NCBI RefSeq assembly: GCF_900115745.1
Contig: NZ_FOXP01000007.1
Coordinates: 62,001 to 126,000 of the forward strand
From: Sphingomonas rubra
GTDB lineage: Bacteria; Pseudomonadota; Alphaproteobacteria; Sphingomonadales; Sphingomonadaceae
Direction: 5' to 3'
Length of the DNA: 64,000 nucleotides
A model generated the notes under the pieces. That model was not told the origin of the DNA, made no database searches, and was given only the letters and a program-made list of their open reading frames with translations. This document shows positions 25,679-38,498 of the stretch, piece after piece. Both the position numbers and the translations under genes were made by a program. The first letter of the stretch is position 1; each line of letters starts with the position of its first letter.

Positions 25679-28600
25679 ATGAAGCAGATTTTCCGCGGTC
25701 GATTGTTGGGGTCGAGCTTGATGGTGGGCGCTTCCATGCTCGCTGCTACCGCCGCTTGGGCGCAGGAAGGCGCATCGGGCGACGGTCAGATCGCCGTTCC
25801 CAACGGTGTTGCCGCTGCCGCGCCGAGCAGTGCCCAGGCTACCACGCAGGACACTGGCCCGACCAACGTCGACGACACGCAGGGCGAGATCGTCGTCACC
25901 GGAACGCTTGTCCGCAACCCCAACCTGGTCCAGTCCTCGCCAGTGCAGGCTGTGACATCCGAAGAGTTTTCGCGCCGCAACGCCAATGTCGCCGAGCAGC
26001 TGATCCGTGAGCTGCCGGGCGTCGTTCCGTCGATCGGCAGCGCTGTCAACAACGGCAACGGTGGTGCGTCGACGGTCGACCTGCGCGGTCTCGGGTCGAA
26101 TCGCAATCTCGTCCTGCTCGACGGACGTCGCATCGCTCCGCTCGGGCTGAGCGGCGTCGTGGACACCAACAACATTCCTGTTGCTCTCGTCGAACGTGCC
26201 GACCTTTTGACTGGCGGCGCTTCCACGACTTACGGCGCCGACGCGGTATCGGGTGTAGTCAACTTCGTTACCAAGCGTGACTTCTCGGGTGTGGAGCTCA
26301 GTGCGAGCAACCAAATCACCGAGCAGGGCGACGGCAATTACTTCCGCACCGATCTGACGATCGGCACCAACCTTGATGACGGTCGCGGCAACGCCGTGTT
26401 CTCGATCGGCTATCAGGAGGCCGATCCCGTACTCCAGGGTGGGCGCGACTTCTCGAACTTCAACATCGACTCTCGCACGGGGCTCGCCGGTGGATCGGGT
26501 ACCACCGTTCCCGCGCGCTTTACCGGCCTTGGTCTCGGTACCAACCAGCAGATCAACGTTGCAACCGGTGCTCTGGTCCCGACCTACGCGCTGTTCAACT
26601 TCAACCCGCAGAACATCTTCCAAACGCCGTTCACGCGCTTCAATATGTTCGGTGCCGCGCGGTACGAGGTTTCGCCGGCGATTGAGTTCCACACTCGCGG
26701 TCTTTTCTCCCGCAACACGGTGCAGACCGTAATCGCATCGTCCGGCACGTTCGGCAACTCGCTGACGATTCCTTTCTCCAACCCGTTCCTGCCGGCAGCC
26801 GCGCGGGGTCAGATCTGCACGGCGCAGGGCCTCACGACGGCGCAGTGCAACGCGGCTGCGACTGCGCAGCCGACCATTGTCGTCGGTGGGCAGACGGTTG
26901 CTAATCCGGCCTATCGTACCTTCAACGCGAACGTGGCGCGTCGGTTCGTCGAGGCAGGGCCCCGCCTCTCGACCTACACGACTACCATCTTTGACTATGA
27001 GGCGGGTGTTGGCGGCGACATCACCAGCGGCATCCAGTATGACGTGACCGGCAGCTATGGCGAGAGCGAGAACATCCAGCGTCAGAGCGGTAACGGTACT
27101 CTGACCCGCCTTCGTCAGGCGGCGTTGGCCACCAATACCGCAACCTGCGTCAACGATAGCAACGGCTGCGTGCCAATCAACCTGTTTGGTCCGGCCGGAT
27201 CTATCACCGCCGACCAGCTGGGCTTCCTGCTCGGCGTCACCAACTCGACGGCGACGCGCACCACGCTGTCGCAAGTTCGCGGTCTGGTGAGCGGCGACAC
27301 GGGAATCGCCATTCCCTTCGCCACGAACGGTGTCTCCTTCGCGCTCGGTGGCGAGTACCGACGCTACACGGCGGCGGTCATTTCGGACGAATTGACGCAG
27401 CGTCCCAACGAGGTGCTCGGCAACGGCGCTGCCTCGCCCGACGTTCGTGGCGAGTACGACGTCAAGGAGGCGTTTGGCGAGTTGATCGTGCCGTTGATCG
27501 AGGATCGGTCGTTCTTCCGCAACCTGACTCTCGAACTTGGTGGTCGTGTGTCGGATTACTCGACCGCCGGCACAAATTGGACGTGGAAGGCTGGCGGCAC
27601 GTGGGAGCCGATCTCGTCTTTCAAAATCCGCGGCAATTACCAGAAGGCGGCTCGCGCACCGAACATCGCGGAACTGTTCTCGCCGTTCGTGCAAGGCCTG
27701 GACAATGGTACCGATCCCTGCGCCAGCATTAACGCCACGGTGGGTTCGGCGCTGGGCAACGTCTGCACTGCGCAGATCGTCGCGGCCGGTGCCACGCAGC
27801 AGCAGGCTAATGCCATCCTCGCAGGTGGCATCGTGACCGACGCCGGTGGACAGATCAACGTCAGCAGCGGCGGCAATGCGGCGCTCGGCGTCGAGACGGC
27901 GAATACCTGGACGGTGGGTGCGGTTATCCAGCCGACCTTCCTCCCCGGATTCAGCCTTACTGTCGATTACTACAACATCCGTGTTCGCGACGCGATCACG
28001 TCGCCGACCGTCGGCGACGTGATCGGCGGCTGCTTCACGCCGCTTCAGGCACCGACGTCGGTGGCTTGCAGTCAGATCCAGCGGAGCGTGACCGACGGCA
28101 GCTTGAGCAATACGGCCGCCGGCGTGATCCTGCCGCTGTCCAATCTCGGTCGCATCCGCACCGATGGCATCGACCTGACGGCGAACTACCGTCAGAACTT
28201 GGGCTTCGGCGCTCTTGCGCTGTCGTTCAACGGCAACTGGACCAACAAGAATACGTTCCGGGCGACGCCGACCTCGGTCAATCGTGACTGCGTCGGGTTT
28301 TACAGCACGAACTGTCTGTCGATCCAGCCGGAGTTCTCCTTCAACCAGCGGACCACGTTGACCATCGGCGGTGCGGATATCTCGCTCCTCTGGCGCTTCA
28401 TCGACTCCGTTCGGTACGAGCCGCTGGCGCTCGCCGCGGACTTGGATACCGCCAATGGGGGCCTGGGTGCACCGCAGGCGGACTTCCAGCGGATCGGGGC
28501 GGAGCATTATTTCGATCTGTCGACCCGCTTCGGCATCACTGACAACTTCGACCTGACGCTGGTCGTGCAGAACCTGATTGACAACCAGCCCAAGGTGGTC

Positions 28601-28705
28601 GGCTCGACGATCGGCAGCACAGCGTACAATAGCGGCAACGTCTATCCATCGACCTACGACGCGCTCGGCCGTCGCTTCTCGGCTGCGGTTCGGCTCCGTT
28701 TTTAA
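25679..28705 (+). CDS. TonB-dependent outer-membrane receptor
   Basis: A 1008-residue protein with signal peptide (about 1-32, ending AWAQ), a low-complexity stretch, a TonB-box-like GEIVVTGTLV, the plug domain (about 70-190; NLVLLDGRRIAPLG, ERADLLTGGASTTYGADAVSGVVNFVTKR) and a 22-strand-type barrel ending LGRRFSAAVRLRF with the terminal Phe needed for BAM recognition. Substrate cannot be told; such receptors import siderophores, B12 or oligosaccharides. The gene uses more T-ending codons and has lower GC than its neighbours, as is frequent for highly expressed receptor genes. The 254 bases upstream contain no gene. A strong terminator follows. Confidence 0.95.
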   Translation: MKQIFRGRLLGSSLMVGASMLAATAAWAQEGASGDGQIAVPNGVAAAAPSSAQATTQDTGPTNVDDTQGEIVVTGTLVRNPNLVQSSPVQAVTSEEFSRRNANVAEQLIRELPGVVPSIGSAVNNGNGGASTVDLRGLGSNRNLVLLDGRRIAPLGLSGVVDTNNIPVALVERADLLTGGASTTYGADAVSGVVNFVTKRDFSGVELSASNQITEQGDGNYFRTDLTIGTNLDDGRGNAVFSIGYQEADPVLQGGRDFSNFNIDSRTGLAGGSGTTVPARFTGLGLGTNQQINVATGALVPTYALFNFNPQNIFQTPFTRFNMFGAARYEVSPAIEFHTRGLFSRNTVQTVIASSGTFGNSLTIPFSNPFLPAAARGQICTAQGLTTAQCNAAATAQPTIVVGGQTVANPAYRTFNANVARRFVEAGPRLSTYTTTIFDYEAGVGGDITSGIQYDVTGSYGESENIQRQSGNGTLTRLRQAALATNTATCVNDSNGCVPINLFGPAGSITADQLGFLLGVTNSTATRTTLSQVRGLVSGDTGIAIPFATNGVSFALGGEYRRYTAAVISDELTQRPNEVLGNGAASPDVRGEYDVKEAFGELIVPLIEDRSFFRNLTLELGGRVSDYSTAGTNWTWKAGGTWEPISSFKIRGNYQKAARAPNIAELFSPFVQGLDNGTDPCASINATVGSALGNVCTAQIVAAGATQQQANAILAGGIVTDAGGQINVSSGGNAALGVETANTWTVGAVIQPTFLPGFSLTVDYYNIRVRDAITSPTVGDVIGGCFTPLQAPTSVACSQIQRSVTDGSLSNTAAGVILPLSNLGRIRTDGIDLTANYRQNLGFGALALSFNGNWTNKNTFRATPTSVNRDCVGFYSTNCLSIQPEFSFNQRTTLTIGGADISLLWRFIDSVRYEPLALAADLDTANGGLGAPQADFQRIGAEHYFDLSTRFGITDNFDLTLVVQNLIDNQPKVVGSTIGSTAYNSGNVYPSTYDALGRRFSAAVRLRF

Positions 28706-28730
28706 GGTCCGTCAATCCCGATGGATTATG

Positions 28731-28762
28731 GGAGGTGGGACTACAGTCCCACCTCCTTTTTT
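28731..28762 (+). terminator. Strong intrinsic terminator after the TonB receptor
   Basis: Perfect stem GGAGGTGGGACT / AGTCCCACCTCC (28731-28742 and 28745-28756) followed by six T residues (28757-28762), 25 bases after the receptor stop codon. It is the clearest rho-independent terminator in the window. Confidence 0.95.
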
Positions 28763-28817
28763 GTTGAGCTTGCATCGCAACGACAACCGACACATTCTTG
28801 CCGCCAAGGAGTACGAT

Positions 28818-29063
28818 ATGCTTATTCTATTGTTCGCTGCCTTGTCTGTTCAGGCCACCGCATCCGCCGCCACTCCACCTGCATCTAATGCACCGTCAGT
28901 GGGAGACAGCGAGCGACCAATTTGCAAGCGCTACGCCGACGTGGGATCTAATATCGCCCGGCGGAAACGCTGCCTCACGCGGGCGCAATGGGATCAGATC
29001 GCTCGCGATGCTCAGAGTATGAGGCGCAGCATGGAGCAGTCCTGGACCACTCCCAACCAGTGA
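28818..29063 (+). CDS. Small secreted Cys-containing protein, 81 aa
   Basis: Preceded by an AAGGAG ribosome site. The N-terminus is a signal peptide (MLILLFAALSVQATASA). The mature part holds CKRYADVGSNIARRKRCLTRAQWDQIARDAQ, a motif with two cysteines around a Gly-Ser turn and a Trp that I know from many short exported sphingomonad proteins of unknown function. It ends just before clpB, which is on the other strand. Confidence 0.82.
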   Translation: MLILLFAALSVQATASAATPPASNAPSVGDSERPICKRYADVGSNIARRKRCLTRAQWDQIARDAQSMRRSMEQSWTTPNQ

Positions 29064-29098
29064 CGGCCGATGCCGCGATAATCGTTCGTTAGCCGCAG

Positions 29099-31678
<2,580 letters not shown>

Positions 31679-31700
31679 GCGTGATCCCTTGGTTTGGGAA

Positions 31701-31730
31701 CGATGTGGTGTTGCCTTTATGCAACGCAAG
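31701..31730 (-). promoter_or_regulatory. Candidate RpoH (sigma-32) promoter of clpB
   Basis: On the minus strand CTTGCGT (31730-31724), a 15-base spacer and CCACATCG (31708-31701) resemble the heat-shock consensus CTTGAAA and CCCCATNT. The -10 is 23 bases before the clpB ATG. The match is partial, but clpB is a classical RpoH target. Confidence 0.45.
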
Positions 31731-31762
31731 ATGGTTCGGGACCAGTCCTACTTATCGTTGTT

Positions 31763-31842
31763 CGTCATGCCGGGTTCGTTCCGGCGTCCCGAGCCGCGAA
31801 CGACGCCGTGGCTTTGCCCTGCACGCCGGGAAGGATCTGGTG
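31763..31842. repeat. Degenerate family-B repeat
   Basis: Left arm CGTCATGCCGGGTTCGTTCC from 31763; the right arm (near CTGCACGCCGGGAAGGATCT) is eroded. It lies between the divergent clpB and proS genes. Confidence 0.6.
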
Positions 31843-31910
31843 GGCGGGTGATGGGTAGAGCGGTTGCGACCACCCGTGACGTCATGAGCAAGGCGCGCTA
31901 TCTGCGGCGG

Positions 31911-33458
31911 ATGAAACACGCTCTGTCCGTCACCCGCGACCAGGATTTCGCCGCCTGGTACCAGTCCGTCATCGCCGAGGCCGACCTGGCCGAGGAATCG
32001 GGCGTGCGCGGGTGCATGGTGATCCGGCCCTGGGGGTACGGCATCTGGGAACGGATCCAGCGGCTGCTCGACGACCGGATCAAGGCGACCGGGCACGAGA
32101 ACTGCTATTTCCCGCTGTTCATCCCGCTCTCCTATTTCGAGAAGGAAGCGGAGCATGTCGACGGCTTCGCCAAGGAAATGGCGGTGGTGACGCACCACCG
32201 GCTGGTCGGCGACGGCAAGGGCGGGCTCGTCCCCGATCCGGCGGCGAAGCTGGAGGAGCCGCTGGTGGTGCGGCCGACGTCGGAGACGGTGATCGGCGCG
32301 GCCTTCGCGCGCTGGGTGCAGTCGTGGCGAGATCTGCCGGTGCTCATCAACCAATGGGCCAATGTGGTGCGCTGGGAGATGCGGACGCGGATGTTCCTGC
32401 GCACGTCCGAGTTCCTGTGGCAGGAGGGGCATACCGCGCACGCGACGGCCGAGGAGGCGCGCGAGGAGACGCTGCGGATGCTGGAAGTGTACCGCGAGTT
32501 CTCCGAATCCTGCCTGGCCGTCCACGTGGTGACGGGCGAGAAGCCGGAGAACGAGCGGTTCCCGGGGGCGGTCGCGACCTACTCGATCGAGGCCATGATG
32601 CAGGACGGCAAGGCGCTCCAGGCGGGCACCTCGCACTTCCTGGGCACCAATTTCGCGTCGGCGCAGAACATCCGCTTCCAGAATGCGGGCGGCGAGTTCG
32701 AGCTGGCGAACACGACCAGCTGGGGCGTCAGCACGCGGATGATCGGCGGGGTCATCATGGTGCACGGCGACGACGACGGGCTGGCGGTGCCGCCGGCGAT
32801 CGCGCCGTGGCAGGTGGTGATCGTGCCGATGCTGCGCGACGGGCCGGAGGACCAGGCGATCATCGACTATTGCCGCGACTTGCGCGGGCAACTGGGCGCG
32901 CTGTCGGCGCTGGGCGAGCCGGTGCGGGCGCTGCTCGACCTGAAGGCGGCCAAGGCGGCGACCAAGCGCTGGGGCTGGGTGAAGAAGGGTGCGCCGGTGG
33001 TGATCGAGGTCGGCGGCCGCGACGTGGCGGGCGGCAACGTGTCGGTGATCCGGCGGGATCGGCTGTACCGCGAGGACGGCAAGCTGGACTCGCGCGTGAT
33101 GCCGCGCGGCGAGCTGGTCGACACGCTGCAACAGGTGTTGGAGGACGTGCAGGCAGGGCTGCTCGCGCGGTCGACCGAGGCGCTGAGAGCACGGATCGTG
33201 CCGGTGGAGGACTGGGCGGGCGTCGAGGCGCATTTCGCCGAGGGAGTGAAGAACCCCGGCTGGGTGGACGTGCGTTGGTCGAAGCCGACGGGCGCGGCGC
33301 TCGACCGGGTGGTGGAGCGGTTGAAGGCGTTGAAGCTGACGATCCGCAACGCCCCGCTGGGGCAGACGCACCGGGGCGAGGGGAGTGCGGATGCGGGAAA
33401 CTGCGTGTTCACCGGCGAGCCGGCAGTGGAGCGGGTGCTGATCGGGCGGGCTTACTGA
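31911..33458 (+). CDS. proS: Prolyl-tRNA synthetase, archaeal/eukaryotic-like (type 3)
   Basis: A 515-residue class II synthetase charging tRNA-Pro. It lacks the bacterial N-terminus and the inserted editing domain. Instead it shows type-3 features: FAAWYQSVIAEADLAEESGVRGCMVIRPWGYGIWERIQ, motif 2 region RWEMRTRMFLRTSEFLWQEGHTAH, SHFLGTNFASAQNI, and the anticodon-binding segment KRWGWVKKGAPVVIEVGGRDVAGG with a C-terminal extension. The start at 31911 (MKHALSVTRDQD) is preferred by similarity, although the ribosome site is weak; 31884 is an alternative adding nine residues. A family-B repeat follows the gene. Confidence 0.95.
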   Translation: MKHALSVTRDQDFAAWYQSVIAEADLAEESGVRGCMVIRPWGYGIWERIQRLLDDRIKATGHENCYFPLFIPLSYFEKEAEHVDGFAKEMAVVTHHRLVGDGKGGLVPDPAAKLEEPLVVRPTSETVIGAAFARWVQSWRDLPVLINQWANVVRWEMRTRMFLRTSEFLWQEGHTAHATAEEAREETLRMLEVYREFSESCLAVHVVTGEKPENERFPGAVATYSIEAMMQDGKALQAGTSHFLGTNFASAQNIRFQNAGGEFELANTTSWGVSTRMIGGVIMVHGDDDGLAVPPAIAPWQVVIVPMLRDGPEDQAIIDYCRDLRGQLGALSALGEPVRALLDLKAAKAATKRWGWVKKGAPVVIEVGGRDVAGGNVSVIRRDRLYREDGKLDSRVMPRGELVDTLQQVLEDVQAGLLARSTEALRARIVPVEDWAGVEAHFAEGVKNPGWVDVRWSKPTGAALDRVVERLKALKLTIRNAPLGQTHRGEGSADAGNCVFTGEPAVERVLIGRAY

Positions 33459-33489
33459 GCCTTGATCGGGGCCTTTCCGACCATCCCGC

Positions 33490-33575
33490 CGTCATGCCGG
33501 GCCTGTCCCGGCATCCAGGGCGACGGACGGTGACGCTGCTTGGCTCTGGATGCCGGGACAAGCCCGGCATGACGG
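33490..33575. repeat. Family-B palindromic repeat
   Basis: Arms CGTCATGCCGGGCCTGTCCC (from 33490) and its inverse (ending 33575), centre about 26 bases, between proS and the potassium channel gene. Confidence 0.9.
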
Positions 33576-33651
33576 CGGAAGCAGGCACGGCAGCGTACCA
33601 CAAGACGCCCGACCTGATCCGGGGTGGCGAAGGAAAGAGGTCGGTGATCGC

Positions 33652-34731
33652 ATGACGCCCGTCCGCCGCCCGGCCGCGAAGCGCGCGCCCCCGCCCGGCA
33701 GGATGGCGGCGCGGGCGGCGGCGTCGGCGGCACGGCCGCGTTTCTACCGGCCCGGGCGGCTGGGGCCGGTGGCGACGCTGGCGATCCGGGCCGCGGCGGT
33801 GCTGGTACTGATCGGCATCGCGCTGGGGGGGCACTGGATCGACCGGGACGGCCTGCGCGACAATGCGGACGGTGTCGTCAGCTTCCTGGACGTGGTGTAT
33901 TTCACCGTCATCACCGTGACCACGGTGGGGTATGGCGACATCGTGCCGGTGAGCGACACGGCGCGCATGTTCGACACGTTCGTGGTGACGCCGATCCGCA
34001 TCTTCGTGTTCCTGATCTTCCTGGGGAGCGCGTACAGTTTCATGCTGAGGCAGGGTTGGGAGCGGTGGCGGATGGGGCTGGTGAGGCGCGAGCTGAAGGA
34101 TCACGTGATCGTCTGCGGCTTCGGCCGGTCGGGCGCGGCGGCGATGGCGGAACTGCTGGAGCGCGGCCACGCGCCCGAGACGATCGTGGTAGTGGACGAG
34201 AATCCGGAGAAGCTGCGGCTGGCCGAAGAATCGGGCGTGGCGACCGTGGAGGGCGACGCCACGCACAATAAGGTGCTGGAGATCGCCAAGGTCTCCGCGG
34301 CCAAGAGCGTGATCGTGACGCCGGGGCGGGACGACACCGCGGTGCTGATCGTGCTGACCTGCCGCCGGCTGGCGCCCCACGCGTCGGTGGCGGTGTCGGT
34401 GGCGGCGATCGAGAACGAACTGCTGGCGCGCGACGCGGGCGCGACCATCATCGTCAATCCCGTCAGCTTCGGCGGGCAGCTGCTGGCGCAGTGCGCTGCG
34501 GGGCCGCACATCGCCGACTATGTCGCCGACCTGGTCACCCGCGGCGGCCGGGCGGAGATGCGCGAGCGGCCGGTACGGGCGGAGGAAGTCGGCCGCAGCC
34601 CGCGCCAGATCGTCGGCGCGCAGGTGCTACGCATCTATCGCGACGGGCGGCCGATCGGCTTCTGGGAGCCGGAGGCGCAGGTGCTGCACGCGGGCGACAT
34701 GGTGATCGAGGTCGTCCAGGGTCGCGCGTGA
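33652..34731 (+). CDS. Two-TM potassium channel with RCK (TrkA-N) domain
   Basis: A 359-residue channel protein. A basic N-terminal tail leads to TM1 (about 42-60), the pore helix and selectivity filter TVTTVGYGDI, and TM2 (RIFVFLIFLGSAYSFML). The cytoplasmic RCK domain has the nucleotide-binding motif VIVCGFGRSG and the strand-end Asp/Glu in IVVVDENPEK, followed by a TrkA-C-like end (VLHAGDMVIEVVQ). It is MthK/Kch-like, probably a ligand-gated K+ channel. rnr begins 31 bases downstream on the same strand. Confidence 0.94.
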   Translation: MTPVRRPAAKRAPPPGRMAARAAASAARPRFYRPGRLGPVATLAIRAAAVLVLIGIALGGHWIDRDGLRDNADGVVSFLDVVYFTVITVTTVGYGDIVPVSDTARMFDTFVVTPIRIFVFLIFLGSAYSFMLRQGWERWRMGLVRRELKDHVIVCGFGRSGAAAMAELLERGHAPETIVVVDENPEKLRLAEESGVATVEGDATHNKVLEIAKVSAAKSVIVTPGRDDTAVLIVLTCRRLAPHASVAVSVAAIENELLARDAGATIIVNPVSFGGQLLAQCAAGPHIADYVADLVTRGGRAEMRERPVRAEEVGRSPRQIVGAQVLRIYRDGRPIGFWEPEAQVLHAGDMVIEVVQGRA

Positions 34732-34762
34732 CGCGGGGCGTGCGCGTCCCTATCTGTCGGTG

Positions 34763-36973
<2,211 letters not shown>

Positions 36974-36977
36974 AGCG

Positions 36978-38138
36978 TCAGCAGGCGGTGAAGGTCAGCC
37001 CCGCCTTGGCCTGCAACCGGTCGCGCAACCGCGTGCCGAGCAGGGCACCGGGCGTCCACACGCCGCCGCGCCGCTCGCCCTCCAACAGGCACAAGGCGGT
37101 CTCGGCGATCATCTTGCTGGTGGAGCCGTAGCCGGGATCGCGGTCGCCGGTCACCACCGCGTCGGCGCGGCCGCCATCGGGCATCAGTGCGGCGAACAGC
37201 AGGTCGTAATGGCCGGCCTCGCGCTCCTCCAGGCTCGGCCCCTCGCCGAGTTTCGGGCCCTTGTCGCCCTTGAACGGATTGAGTTTTGCCATCGCCTCCG
37301 CCGCGACCTTGCCGAGGTCGCCCAGCCCGGCGACCGTCATCTCGTCGTAGACGAAGTCGGTGCCGTAAGGGTGGCCGAGCAGGAAATTGGTGCGGTGGAC
37401 GTTCTTGGTGTTGATCGGCGCCATCACGAACGGCGCGACCCAGGCGTTGAGCGTCGCGTCGAACTCCGGGATCAGCCCGGTCGGCTGGTGCGGGCCGACG
37501 AAGCCGGGGGTGAGCGCGAAGGGATCGGTCAGCAGCCGGACGAGCGACGGATCGCGCGCCGCGGCGGCGAGCGTCGCCTTCAGGCTGGCCGCGGTGCCGC
37601 CGGAGAAGCTGCCCTTCATCACCCGCACCCGGCCCTTTACGCGCGGCGCGGGCGCGCCGAAACGGGCGCGGGCCTGTTCCTGCGCGGTCATCACGCCGAG
37701 ATCGAAGGGGATCGAGTCGAAGCCGCAGGAGAAGACGATGCGCGCGCCGGTGGCCTTGGCCTCCGCCTCGTGCGCGTCGATCATTTGGCGCATCCAGGCG
37801 GGCTCGCCGCACAGGTCGAGATAGGCGGTGCCGGCGGCGGCGCAGGCGGCGACCAGGGCGGAGCCGTAGAGCTGGTAGGGACCGACGGTGGTAACGATCG
37901 CCTCCGCGCGCGCGGCCATGGCGGCGAGGCCGGCGGGGTCGTCGGCATCGGCGGCGACCAGCGGCAGGTCGGCCGGCGCGCCGATCGCATCGCGCACCTG
38001 GGCGAGCTTGTCGAGCGAGCGACCGGCCATCGCCCAGCGGGGAGCGTGCTCGCCCGGATAGGCGCGGGCGAGGTACTCGGCGACCAGGCGGCCGGTGAAG
38101 CCGGTGGCGCCGTAGACGATCAGGTCGAAGTCGCGCAT
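36978..38138 (-). CDS. Saccharopine dehydrogenase-like NADP-binding protein
   Basis: A 386-residue oxidoreductase with an N-terminal Rossmann motif (DLIVYGATGFTGRLVAEYLAR) and family stretches VGPYQLYGSALVAACAAAGTAYLDLCGEPAWMR and FSCGFDSIPFDLGVM. These are the features of the SDR-like 'saccharopine dehydrogenase NADP-binding' family, related to mycobacterial trans-acting enoyl reductase. Involvement in lipid metabolism is suggested by that relationship but is not shown here. A TGA ends it next to rnr. Upstream lies a 360-base repeat region. Confidence 0.9.
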   Translation of the reverse strand: MRDFDLIVYGATGFTGRLVAEYLARAYPGEHAPRWAMAGRSLDKLAQVRDAIGAPADLPLVAADADDPAGLAAMAARAEAIVTTVGPYQLYGSALVAACAAAGTAYLDLCGEPAWMRQMIDAHEAEAKATGARIVFSCGFDSIPFDLGVMTAQEQARARFGAPAPRVKGRVRVMKGSFSGGTAASLKATLAAAARDPSLVRLLTDPFALTPGFVGPHQPTGLIPEFDATLNAWVAPFVMAPINTKNVHRTNFLLGHPYGTDFVYDEMTVAGLGDLGKVAAEAMAKLNPFKGDKGPKLGEGPSLEEREAGHYDLLFAALMPDGGRADAVVTGDRDPGYGSTSKMIAETALCLLEGERRGGVWTPGALLGTRLRDRLQAKAGLTFTAC

Positions 38139-38498
38139 CGCATCGCTCCCTTGGTTTGCTCGCGACGTATCATATCGTCGGTGCCTGTCGAAGTCGAAGC
38201 GCCGGATCGGGGCGCTCCGCCCTTGACCTCGCCCGTGCCGAACGGGGCTGGTGCGGAAACGCCTGCGGCGACGTGAGGCTTGGCAATCTCGCGAGCGGGA
38301 AGAAGGGAGGTGGCTTCTTCCCCGTCAACCCGAATTGATCGAAGACCGACGTTGTTGCAGCAGATATGTACCCCGGCGGAGGCCGGGGCCCAGTAGCGGA
38401 GGTCTACTTGGCGGTCGTGCCGACCCCGCCACCATGGTCCTCCATCTGGGCCCCGGCCTTCGCCGGGGTCCTGGCCGGAGCGGATCAGCGCGGACTTG
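38139..38498. other. Non-coding stretch between two minus-strand genes
   Basis: No convincing gene. It holds a family-A repeat (38371-38468) and, at 38179-38200, a TGCCTGTCGAAGTCGAAGCG segment like the family-D repeat near 54.4 kb. Short open frames across it show no recognisable protein pattern. Confidence 0.6.
38371..38468. repeat. Family-A palindromic repeat
   Basis: Arms 38371-38393 and 38446-38468 are inverted copies of the same type as at 747-830, with about 52 bases between. Confidence 0.9.

Noticed and set aside
25640..28507. A 955-codon open frame antisense to the TonB receptor
   Set aside because: Arg/Val/Asp-rich composition typical of a shadow frame of a high-GC gene; the sense strand has a complete TonB receptor.
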